Virus record (IMG/VR): IMGVR_UViG_3300033148_005058
Location: 1 to 64,000 of that record
Origin: a virus
Reading direction: 5' to 3' (one strand)
Length of the DNA: 64,000 bases
The first letter of the stretch is position 1. Every line of letters begins with the position of its first letter. The notes beneath the pieces are model-generated. The model did no database searches. It saw only the letters and a list, made by a program, of their open reading frames with translations, and was not told where the DNA came from. Below, piece after piece: positions 56,481 to 64,000 of the stretch. The translations under genes were made by a program, and so were the position numbers.

Positions 56481-57566
56481 ATGGCACACAATGTTATTAG
56501 TGTAGATTACCAGTTAGATAAGCACTATAAACATATAGGCTTTTCAGCCTCCATCAGTAGTAGCTATGCCAGTCCAGGAGCCTATCCTGTGGGTATCTCC
56601 TGGGACGGTACAAACGTTATTAGCACAGACATTGATTCACTTAAACATTACAAACATGAGGGCTTTTCAGCTTCGGTCAATAGTAGCTATGCCTACCCAG
56701 GTCTTCAGTCACAAGGGATCTCCTGGGATGGCACAAATGTTATTAGTGCAGCTTATACTTCAAACAAGCACTATAAGCATGTAGGCTTTTCGGCTTCTGT
56801 CAATAGCAGCTATACCAGTCCCAGTCTCCAACCGAGAGGCATCACCTGGGATGGCGCAAACGTTATTTGTACAGATGACTACGAAGATAGGCATTACAAG
56901 CACAACGGCTTTTCGAGTTCTATTAGCTCTAGCTATGCCAGCCCGTGGAATAGATCTCTGGGTATTACCTGGGATAACACAAACGTCCTCAGTGCAGACG
57001 ATGGCGCCGATAAACATTATAAACATATTGGCTTTTCAGCTTCTATGGATAGTAGTTATGCAACGGGCACCGCCAAACCTTCAGATCTCTCCTGGGATGG
57101 AAGATATGGTCCAATCTCCCAGGCAGTGGCAGGCGCGCTTACATTTGCCGGGAAATTACACAAAAAATTATCGCCAACTCTTACTGGAGCTCTTACATTT
57201 GCTAGTTCTCTAACTAAGCAGGTTAAGCGCGTTCTTGTGGGTCAAGCGATTCCCTACTGTATATTACGATTTCGAGATATTGCTCTTGTAAACTTTAGGG
57301 GGGCAGTGGCTCCTGCAGGGTCCCTATCAAAACGAACTAAATTTCACAAAACACTCACAGGTAATTTAGTGCCGATGAGTACACTTATACTTCCTAAGAT
57401 GGCTTTTACCAGTTTTATTAGTAACTTGACTACAGCAGGAACTTTGCAGAAGAAGTATCAGACAGTCCTTGCAGGTGCTTTAGCTCCAAGTGGTGTTTTG
57501 CTTCACTCAGGACAGGTACCTGTTTATAGGCATCCAACGATGCGACAGCGAATACGCAGAGGGTAG
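56481..57566 (+). CDS. virion protein with five 41-residue beta-repeats
   Basis: A 361-residue protein. Residues about 12-205 contain five copies of a 41-residue unit (HYKHxGFSASxxSSY...GISWDGTNVISxD), probably blades of a beta-propeller or solenoid. Residues 215-345 hold GALTFAGxLxKK-like repeats. Both repeat types also occur in the N-terminal third of the tail tip protein at 9151. Likely a decoration or adhesion protein on the virion. Confidence 0.75.
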   Translation: MAHNVISVDYQLDKHYKHIGFSASISSSYASPGAYPVGISWDGTNVISTDIDSLKHYKHEGFSASVNSSYAYPGLQSQGISWDGTNVISAAYTSNKHYKHVGFSASVNSSYTSPSLQPRGITWDGANVICTDDYEDRHYKHNGFSSSISSSYASPWNRSLGITWDNTNVLSADDGADKHYKHIGFSASMDSSYATGTAKPSDLSWDGRYGPISQAVAGALTFAGKLHKKLSPTLTGALTFASSLTKQVKRVLVGQAIPYCILRFRDIALVNFRGAVAPAGSLSKRTKFHKTLTGNLVPMSTLILPKMAFTSFISNLTTAGTLQKKYQTVLAGALAPSGVLLHSGQVPVYRHPTMRQRIRRG

Positions 57567-57575
57567 GAGGATATA

Positions 57576-58016
57576 ATGACAGTAACGCCGACCAGACAAG
57601 AGGCTGGCTTAGTGCAGCTTATAGATAATAATGACCATGATGTCTTGGGTGAGGTACAGGATACTCCCACGACCAATACGGTACTTGCCCGATTAAAGGC
57701 TATTGTAGACGGTCTATCTTCGGTAGTTATATCCGATGTTACACCCCCAAGCACAGGGGGTTCGGGTAAGGCAACGTTGGCTGTTTTGAATGTCAAACAG
57801 GCACTTGCTGCCGTGAGCACTCCCATGAAGTCTGGGGTAACCATAATGGCTCCTGCTACTAACGCTGGAGACGTTGCTGTATTTAGAAATGCAGCAGATA
57901 CCGAGGGTTACTTACTGGCTGCTGGTGGAGCTCCTTTGTTCTACGAGCAGGACGATCTAGCCAACATTCTTGTGTCAGGGGCTAAAAACGACGTAGTCCA
58001 TTTCATTTGGAGTTAG
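57576..58016 (+). CDS. hypothetical virion-associated protein
   Basis: A 146-residue protein (MTVTPTRQEAGLVQLIDNNDHDVL). Middle Gly/Ser/Thr-rich region followed by a beta C-terminus (EGYLLAAGGAPLFYEQDDLANILV). AGGAGGATATA precedes the ATG. Directly upstream of the portal gene. A decoration protein is possible. Confidence 0.55.
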   Translation: MTVTPTRQEAGLVQLIDNNDHDVLGEVQDTPTTNTVLARLKAIVDGLSSVVISDVTPPSTGGSGKATLAVLNVKQALAAVSTPMKSGVTIMAPATNAGDVAVFRNAADTEGYLLAAGGAPLFYEQDDLANILVSGAKNDVVHFIWS

Positions 58017-58022
58017 CAATTC

Positions 58023-59420
58023 ATGACTGACCAGAAACAACCTGGATGGCTCAATCGTTTGGTTGCTAAGGTAAAGAAGACCTTTCGTCCAGCCGTTCCA
58101 GCACCTAAGAATACATCGACATCAGGTGTAACTAATGCTTCTGTAGGTACGCTAAAGTCGGCTTTTTTCAATGTCAAATCGAAACGTGCAGCAATTTATT
58201 CTGACGCTGAAGAGATGGATGCTACTGTAGACGAAGTTGCTACAGCGCTGGATATTCTAGCAGACAATTCAGTGAATTCTGAGGATGGCACTAGAGGAGC
58301 CTTTCGAGTTATTTTCCAAAAAGGCGAGACGCCCATTGTGGAGCAAGTTATAAAAAGGACCAGGTGGCGCGAGAAAGCCTATGCTATTGCACGTGATACT
58401 CTTTTATATGGGGATACGTTCCTACAATATGTTATAGATCGAGATCTTCGGATCGTTCGCCTGATGTATATGCCTCCAAAATCTATGATACGAAATGAGG
58501 ATCAGTTTGGTTTGCTTTTAGAGGGGAAGGATGAGGGTAAAGCTGCTTTTGAGCAATATCAACCTGGGACGAACCAACGTATTGCCTGGTGGTACCCCTG
58601 GCAGATAGAACATATTCGCTGGAATCGCAGTGGTGCGCGTGTATATGGGCGTTCCTTACTCTATACAGCACGGACTGCCTGGAAGAAATGGCAGGCAATG
58701 GAAGAGGCATTGGTTATCAACTGGCTGACCAGAGCCTTTGCACGGCTATTATTTATTCTCGATGTTACTGGAAAAACGCCTAAAGAAGCTGAAGCATATA
58801 TCAAAGCCTTTGCCAGATCTTTGACTACTAGGAACATTGCCTCTGGAGTGAAGGGCGACGAAGCCCTATCAGTGGTGAAGGACATTTATATTGGCCGAGC
58901 AATGCACGATATGGGTGGGCGGCTTTATCCAGGGCAGACGGATGTTAAGGTATTAGACACGTCCAATTCAGGCTTTTTGAACTTGAATCCTATTGAATAC
59001 TACCAGAACAAAGTGCTTACGTCCTTACGAGTGCCTAAAGCACATCTAGGCTTGGAGCGGGACATCAATGCTAAAGCAACGCTACAACAACAAGATAGGC
59101 GTTTTTTGAGGATTCTCCGTAGGATCCAGGCAATGCTCAGTGAATCTATCGATCACACGATTAAACTCCAATTAGCCTTACTGGGTATCGATCCTGATAG
59201 CGTTGAATACACGATTATGTGGCCTACGCCTAGCTGGGCGGATATGTTGGATGAAAGTGCTGCTACAAAGAACTTTGCTGAAGCAGATGAAAAGTTGCTG
59301 GCCTGGGGCCTAGTAGATTCAGAATATGTTCAAACTAAGCATTTAGGAATGTCTGCAGTAGAAATTGATAGGATAAAGGCTACACCAAAACAAGAGGTGC
59401 CGCCAGAAGGAGAAAAATAA
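58023..59420 (+). CDS. portal protein
   Basis: A 465-residue protein between virion genes and the prohead protease. Helical wing and clip pattern: VATALDILADNSV, then YPWQIEHIRWNRSGARVYGRSLLYTARTAWKKWQAMEEALVIN (in part), and a C-terminal helix with a LHHTIKLQLAL-like region, as in HK97/SPP1-type portals. It forms the dodecameric channel for DNA. Follows the preceding stop by six bases. Confidence 0.85.
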   Translation: MTDQKQPGWLNRLVAKVKKTFRPAVPAPKNTSTSGVTNASVGTLKSAFFNVKSKRAAIYSDAEEMDATVDEVATALDILADNSVNSEDGTRGAFRVIFQKGETPIVEQVIKRTRWREKAYAIARDTLLYGDTFLQYVIDRDLRIVRLMYMPPKSMIRNEDQFGLLLEGKDEGKAAFEQYQPGTNQRIAWWYPWQIEHIRWNRSGARVYGRSLLYTARTAWKKWQAMEEALVINWLTRAFARLLFILDVTGKTPKEAEAYIKAFARSLTTRNIASGVKGDEALSVVKDIYIGRAMHDMGGRLYPGQTDVKVLDTSNSGFLNLNPIEYYQNKVLTSLRVPKAHLGLERDINAKATLQQQDRRFLRILRRIQAMLSESIDHTIKLQLALLGIDPDSVEYTIMWPTPSWADMLDESAATKNFAEADEKLLAWGLVDSEYVQTKHLGMSAVEIDRIKATPKQEVPPEGEK

Positions 59421-59421
59421 A

Positions 59422-60795
59422 ATGCCATTTAGAAAAAATACTACACCCAGACGACTTGCAGGTAAGAACATCCCTCAGAAATATATCAACCAGTTCATTG
59501 CAGTATTCAACAGCGTCTATAAAAAGACGAAGGATGAAGGAGCTGCCTACCGGCAGGCTTATGGTGTTATGAACAAGTCGTTGTATAAGGATGGATACCG
59601 TAAGGGTAGAGATGGTAAATGGAGTAAGTCGCATGAAGCATTAGAGAGTCTACCCGACTACTCAGCAACTATGGGCCAACCGATTACTTGGACAGAGGAA
59701 CTAACCCTGGACAAAGCACTAAGAGAGGGCTTCCATTTTGAGGGCGTTGCCCTTATTGATAACTCCGTTAGCCAACTTGGAACAGGCTGGGAAAGGTATT
59801 ATTCACCGGAATTCAATGACCGTTGTATGGAAAACACTAATAAGTTTATGGACTTGGGCCACACAGTAACGATGTACAATACCCACGGAAGTGCAATGGG
59901 CTCTATGTTCGGCGCTTCGACTAAGAATCCCATTGGAAAGGTACAAGGAGAACTATGGAGAGATGGCCCTGAGATCAAGTATCATGGATTTATCTCGGCC
60001 ACGGCGGAGGGGCAAGATGTTATTCGCCTTCTATTTGATACAGTTATGGGTGAATCGTCTGTCCGCATGGCAGAAGTCCAAAGTATTTTACACAGTCTTA
60101 GCGACGGTGATGCTGATGGAGATGAGGAAGGAGAGGATTATGGATACATAGAAGAGATGCAGTCTGCTCGCCTAGCCGGTATTGACCTCTGTGATCATGC
60201 TGGCATAACAGGCGCGGGGCTTGTAAAGATTCTTGAAGAGTCTATGACATTTGCACTACCAGAATTAACCAGTGAGGAGGAAGACATTGTGGAGATCAAA
60301 TGGGAGGAATTGACCCTTGAAGAGTTGCTGGAAAATCGCAAGGACTTGCTAGACGACCATGTAGCTACTATGCTGGAGACGGTAACTGTTCAGCAAGAAG
60401 CAACTCAAGCGGAGCTCGATGCGGCTAAAGTGGAGCTTGAAACGGCACAGGCGAAGATTGTCGCATTGAAAGAGGCTCCAGAGACAAATGAGGAAGATGC
60501 AGCGCGAATTGCATCCCTAGAACTCGATCTTGCAATCGAGCAGGCCGCGCAGATTGGGGTAGGGCGGGAGATTGCTGCGGCACTAAAGGAGGGTGTCACT
60601 ACAATAGAAGACATTCCTAAAGTATTGGCAGCAGTGCGTGAGGAAGCCTTTATGCGCGCTTTGGCAGGTCAAAATAGGCCAGGCATCGCAAAAGGGCAGG
60701 CGGCGTTTGAAGAGGATGATGCTGCTACAGAGGATAGTGATACAGAAGAGGCCCAGTACACAACTGAGCAGCTTTTGCTCATGCACCTGGCTTAG
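59422..60795 (+). CDS. prohead protease fused to ChaB-like N-terminus and scaffold-like C-terminus
   Basis: A 457-residue protein. Residues 15-70 (KYINQFIAVFNSVYKKTKDEGAAYRQA, DGRDGKW-like end) resemble the ChaB domain. Residues about 105-250 look like a U35-type prohead protease with His in MYNTHGSA and Ser in GESSVRMAEV. Residues about 295-400 are a Glu/Ala coiled coil, then an acidic tail, typical of a scaffold that is cleaved during head maturation. Located between portal and major capsid genes. Confidence 0.75.
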   Translation: MPFRKNTTPRRLAGKNIPQKYINQFIAVFNSVYKKTKDEGAAYRQAYGVMNKSLYKDGYRKGRDGKWSKSHEALESLPDYSATMGQPITWTEELTLDKALREGFHFEGVALIDNSVSQLGTGWERYYSPEFNDRCMENTNKFMDLGHTVTMYNTHGSAMGSMFGASTKNPIGKVQGELWRDGPEIKYHGFISATAEGQDVIRLLFDTVMGESSVRMAEVQSILHSLSDGDADGDEEGEDYGYIEEMQSARLAGIDLCDHAGITGAGLVKILEESMTFALPELTSEEEDIVEIKWEELTLEELLENRKDLLDDHVATMLETVTVQQEATQAELDAAKVELETAQAKIVALKEAPETNEEDAARIASLELDLAIEQAAQIGVGREIAAALKEGVTTIEDIPKVLAAVREEAFMRALAGQNRPGIAKGQAAFEEDDAATEDSDTEEAQYTTEQLLLMHLA

Positions 60796-60831
60796 CAGAT
60801 TCTGAAACGTGTATTATACTAAGGAGGTATT

Positions 60832-62034
60832 GTGGTGAATAAAGGTTTTGTACCTGATATGCAAGTGTTGGATCCAGGAGCAGCCTATTCTGACTTTCTA
60901 AAAGGTAGGCGAGCTTATCTGGATGCTCTCGTAAGCAAGTGGGAATGGTTCTTGGGCTCAGGTACCAAGAAAAATCCTATGGAAGCCATACCACAGAAGC
61001 TATGGGAGCCTATGGCAATTCTGTTTGAGAATCAGAGCGTTATCAGTTCGGGGAGCCGTGTCCTTGAACAGACAATGACAACGGACGTGACCTTGCCGGT
61101 CAAGTATGCTTTGCCAATTGTCCGTAAGGTTTTCCCGCAATTGATCCTGGCAAAGATCGCATCTATCCAGCCGATGCCCCTAACTTCGGGTGGAGTAATG
61201 CAGATTTTCTATCAGGATTTCAAACGCGAGGATGTTAGTCCAGAGACTAGCTTAACGGCTATGGACTCGGATTACGCCTTCAAGGGTGAGAACGAAGTTC
61301 CAAACCGCGTAAAGATGGAGATTACTAAGGAAACAGTTACCGCCACCAAGGACATCTTGGGTGCAAGCTGGTCCACTGAGGTTCAGGAGGATGCTCAGGG
61401 AGCTCTGAACGTTGATGTGGAGTCCGAGCTAGTCTCTAACTGTGCAGAAGAGATCCTTAGAGAGCTTGAATACCGTAGCCTTCGAGAGATCTTGAACGGC
61501 GCAGGCGCGGGCAATGTGAACTGGAGTTCTACAGTTGGTACAGGGCATACAAATAGGGAGTGGTATGAGACACTCCATCATGCCTTTATTGATGCTGAAA
61601 GTTTAATTTATGCACAGCGGTATCGAAATGCTGACTGGATCATCGGTGGCCGTACTCTTATTAGTTACGCGATGAAATCAGCAACTTGGAAACCTGCTGA
61701 GAAAATGTCACCGCCAGGGCCTCGCTCAATATCTGGGGTGGAGTTTGTAGGACGTGTCGAGGGCTTCTGGGATATTTACATGACCCCTTATATCCCTGCT
61801 GCACGAGGGATTATGGGTTGTTACCCCCGAAGCACTCTTGATACGGGCTACGTATTCGCTCCTTATATTCCATTGGCCCCTATGCCTTTGATCTACGCAG
61901 AGTTCAAAGGCCCATCGGATGCGACAATGCCTGGTGCTTATGTGAATACGGACAAGTGGTCCAGAAACGTTCGCACCCGCAATGCCAAGAAGATGGTTGT
62001 TTCTGAACTGTATTCAACAATCACAATTACTTAA
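60832..62034 (+). CDS. major capsid protein (HK97 fold)
   Basis: A 400-residue protein after the protease/scaffold, starting at GTG GTG behind AAGGAGG. The N-terminal about 80 residues are helical, and then the capsid pattern follows: LPVKYALPIVRKVFPQLI, a MQIFYQDFKREDVSP loop, KEETVTATKDILGASWS strand and a C-terminal YVFAPYIPLAPMPLIY strand. Order and length fit HK97-like shells. TATACT 17 bases after TTAGCA just upstream might give an extra promoter, but the leader would be too short for its ribosome site. Confidence 0.85.
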   Translation: MVNKGFVPDMQVLDPGAAYSDFLKGRRAYLDALVSKWEWFLGSGTKKNPMEAIPQKLWEPMAILFENQSVISSGSRVLEQTMTTDVTLPVKYALPIVRKVFPQLILAKIASIQPMPLTSGGVMQIFYQDFKREDVSPETSLTAMDSDYAFKGENEVPNRVKMEITKETVTATKDILGASWSTEVQEDAQGALNVDVESELVSNCAEEILRELEYRSLREILNGAGAGNVNWSSTVGTGHTNREWYETLHHAFIDAESLIYAQRYRNADWIIGGRTLISYAMKSATWKPAEKMSPPGPRSISGVEFVGRVEGFWDIYMTPYIPAARGIMGCYPRSTLDTGYVFAPYIPLAPMPLIYAEFKGPSDATMPGAYVNTDKWSRNVRTRNAKKMVVSELYSTITIT

Positions 62035-62060
62035 TCGTATCTGCTAAGGGGGACTTTAAG

Positions 62061-63926
62061 ATGCGAGTACGTAATCGAACAGGCGTTACGCAGATAGCGC
62101 CGAAAGGCAGCTTCCTCCCTCCGGGTATCTGGTTAGATGTCCCGGAGGAGGTAAGCTATGCCGATGCTGTATGGTTACACACACAGCGAATGGCCGATAT
62201 TGCAGATATTCAAGATACAGAAGATCTCCTATGGAAGTCTCCAAGGGGGACATATCTGTATTGGCTAAGCCCTTTTAGTATGGGAGATGGTTACGCGACT
62301 GCTGCTGAGAACCTGATACATGCTCTAAAAGGACAAGGGTGTCAAATAGAGATCCATCAATGCTGGTTTTTAACAACAGAGGGGCTCAGAACAGAAACAA
62401 TAGAGATGCTACGTAAGCCCGCAACGGAATTGTATAGGGTAGGCTTGTGTATGGCTACGCCTGGCGAGTTCAAAAAGTTGCCAACACCCTATAGAATTGG
62501 ACTGACAATGTATGAGTCAGATAATCCCTTAATAAATCTACCAGAGTGGAAGCATGACTGTGGGGATGTTGATTTGCTAGTAGTTCCCTGCCAGTATTGT
62601 AAGGACGTTTTTGAGCAATTTGTAAAAGTACCGGTCAAGGTATCACCCTTGGCTATCAATCCACTTTACCATACAGCACGTAGGCGCGAGCCTAAAGACA
62701 CATTTACTTTTATTACCTTTGGGACTTTATCTGGCCGGAAGGCTCCTTTGGAAACGCTAGAGGCGTTCAAGAAAGCCTTTCCATTGGCGCAATATCCTAA
62801 TGTACGATTCGAGTTCAAAACTCGTTTGGGCTATTTCGGTTGGGGCCAAAACCAACTTCCAGACCTAGATGATCCCCGGGTGAGCATTATCAGCGCAGAT
62901 TGGTATTCCCAACAGATGCTTGACTGGATGCACAATGCGGATGCTATGGTATTTGCATCTAAAGGGGAAGGATTTGGAATGCCTCCTAGAGAGGCCATCG
63001 CTACAGGCTTGCCGACAATTCTATCAGAACACACAGGGTTGATTCCAATGTGTGATTCACAATACACTTACCCTATTCCAGTTGGCAAGGTTGAGGATTC
63101 TCCGTTGGGCGGCAACTGGTATCTGCCTGATTGGGACGCTCTTATTGAAACTATGCGTTGGGTGTATAGCCATCGAGAAGAAGCCTATCAAAAAGGGCAT
63201 CTCGCAGCAAAGTGGTTTGCAAGAGAACATGGGCCGGAAGTAGTAGGCCAGCATTTGCTTGATATTATCGAAGATATAGATCCTAAAGATTCAGCCGTTC
63301 GGCGTAATAGACAGCCTACTGCGCCGAAGCAAACTGTTGCTGACCATAAAGAGTTTTTTGATTGGCTAAGTAGCCTAGTTCCTCCATCTAGCACTATCTG
63401 GGTTATGGGTGTAGGCGAGGGACTCCTTTACAAGGAATTGATACATCGAGGTTATGTTGTTGTAGGAGTAATACCTCCGGAAGATGAAAGCCGTGCGCGA
63501 AATAAACTTTTGAGTAGGGGAGTTGATACTCCGCAATTGCTTATTTGTCCCAAAGGGCTGCTTGACCCCCCTGTGCTCCGGCGGGCTAAAATGGCAATGC
63601 CTGCCGCTTGTGTTAGTATGGGTGTGCTACAACGGTTAGGAAACAGAGAGATCGTTCAAAGGATAAACAACCAACTAGGAGTTACTACTCAGGTACTTTT
63701 CTCTGTCCCTTCGGTGTATTATCCCACATTCTATGAAGAGGGATCTCGCCTATTGCAGCATAGGAACTGGATGGACATTTTGGATACTTTATCTTGTTCT
63801 TTGGATTCTTACGGTAAAGATGGTAGATTCCTGCGAGGCCGGGTATACAAGACAAGGTTAGCTAAAGGTGTTGCCCAGCGCCGTCAAGGTAGAGTTCTTC
63901 AAGGCGTATGGCACCCGAATAATTAG
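62061..63926 (+). CDS. GT4 glycosyltransferase with extra N- and C-terminal domains
   Basis: A 621-residue protein. Residues 1-45 form a small beta unit (VTQIAPKGSFLPPGIWLDVP). Residues 65-410 are a GT-B glycosyltransferase (MGDGYATAAENLIHAL, FITFGTLSGRKAPLETLEAF, ASKGEGFGMPPREAIATGLP with the family E..G..E motif). Residues 425-621 resemble a methyltransferase-like Rossmann domain (WVMGVGEGLLYKELIHRG). It directly follows the capsid gene. It may glycosylate virion proteins or the host envelope. Confidence 0.8.
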   Translation: MRVRNRTGVTQIAPKGSFLPPGIWLDVPEEVSYADAVWLHTQRMADIADIQDTEDLLWKSPRGTYLYWLSPFSMGDGYATAAENLIHALKGQGCQIEIHQCWFLTTEGLRTETIEMLRKPATELYRVGLCMATPGEFKKLPTPYRIGLTMYESDNPLINLPEWKHDCGDVDLLVVPCQYCKDVFEQFVKVPVKVSPLAINPLYHTARRREPKDTFTFITFGTLSGRKAPLETLEAFKKAFPLAQYPNVRFEFKTRLGYFGWGQNQLPDLDDPRVSIISADWYSQQMLDWMHNADAMVFASKGEGFGMPPREAIATGLPTILSEHTGLIPMCDSQYTYPIPVGKVEDSPLGGNWYLPDWDALIETMRWVYSHREEAYQKGHLAAKWFAREHGPEVVGQHLLDIIEDIDPKDSAVRRNRQPTAPKQTVADHKEFFDWLSSLVPPSSTIWVMGVGEGLLYKELIHRGYVVVGVIPPEDESRARNKLLSRGVDTPQLLICPKGLLDPPVLRRAKMAMPAACVSMGVLQRLGNREIVQRINNQLGVTTQVLFSVPSVYYPTFYEEGSRLLQHRNWMDILDTLSCSLDSYGKDGRFLRGRVYKTRLAKGVAQRRQGRVLQGVWHPNN

Positions 63927-63934
63927 GAAATGCA

Positions 63935-64000
63935 ATGCTAGCAGAAGATCTCAGTTTGCACATTTTGGCCAAGAATGAAGAAGCTCTTTTGCCTCGGTTG
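63935..64000 (+). CDS. 5' end of a further GT2-like glycosyltransferase (partial)
   Basis: 22 codons from ATG 63935 to the window edge (SLHILAKNEEALLPRL), the N-terminal strand and NE(E) helix typical of GT2 enzymes. TTAGGAAATGCA before the ATG gives a weak ribosome site. The rest lies outside the window. Confidence 0.6.
   Translation, partial: MLAEDLSLHILAKNEEALLPRL

Noticed and set aside
60800-60832. Promoter TTAGCA-17-TATACT in front of the capsid gene
   Set aside because: The transcript start would fall on the ribosome site itself, and the -35 is weak. Probably chance.
1-64000. tRNA, rRNA, CRISPR arrays, insertion sequences, integrase and attachment sites
   Set aside because: None was seen by eye on either strand. 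A tRNA scan and an integrase profile search would settle this.

Overview
The window is part of the genome of a long-tailed double-stranded DNA bacteriophage (siphovirus-like). It holds terminase, portal, prohead protease, HK97-type major capsid protein, tail terminator, tail tube, frameshifted tail chaperone, tape measure, tail tip and fibre genes and a lysis cassette, plus a large leftward replication and accessory module. No integrase, repressor-integrase pair, tRNA, rRNA or CRISPR array was seen. Genes are tightly packed, often overlapping by ATGA or TAATG. TAA, TAG and TGA all end clear genes, so the genetic code is standard. The host cannot be named. Pro/Thr-rich linkers like those common in Chloroflexota exported proteins (14.8-15.8 kb) are only a weak hint.

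Layout. 1-17.5 kb (+): head-tail connector and tail genes, a 1717-residue tape measure, tail tip and fibre proteins, a membrane-anchored protein, a TIM-barrel glycosidase-like lysin, an XhlA-like protein and a holin, ending at a bidirectional terminator (about 17.52-17.62 kb). 17.6-45.2 kb (-): SNF2 helicase, RuvC-like resolvase, small DNA-binding proteins, a GC-rich island with an AAA ATPase, a uracil-DNA glycosylase/DNA polymerase I fusion, an AEP primase-helicase, a DUF669 protein, a RecA-like ATPase, a Cas4-like nuclease with an extra zinc domain, an ArsR-like regulator, a DNA methyltransferase and about 40 very small genes, including a series of tiny membrane proteins. An AT-rich non-coding stretch at 42.8-43.67 kb with nested inverted repeats is the best origin candidate. 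45.7-64 kb (+): small and large terminase, a sugar-modification cassette (several glycosyltransferases, aminotransferase, acetyltransferase, methyltransferase), a virion-protein gene split by a group I intron, portal, protease, capsid protein and more glycosyltransferases.

The right edge stops just after the capsid gene and the left edge starts inside a connector gene. The map reads as a circularly permuted genome from which a piece between capsid and connectors is missing.

The strongest new observation is a compact group I intron of about 225 nt without an ORF (55133-55357). It lies in the last codons of a virion-protein gene. Exact splice sites are supported by an 8-bp P1/P10 guide helix, a P2-P9.2 fold and restoration of the family-like C-terminus. 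Other leads are operator-like 18-bp sites repeated at exactly 24-bp spacing in three intergenic regions of the leftward module, a 10-mer (TTGACATAAT) strongly enriched at 40-45.3 kb and often lying over start codons, 22-residue repeats in the tape measure, and a repeat domain shared by two distant virion genes.
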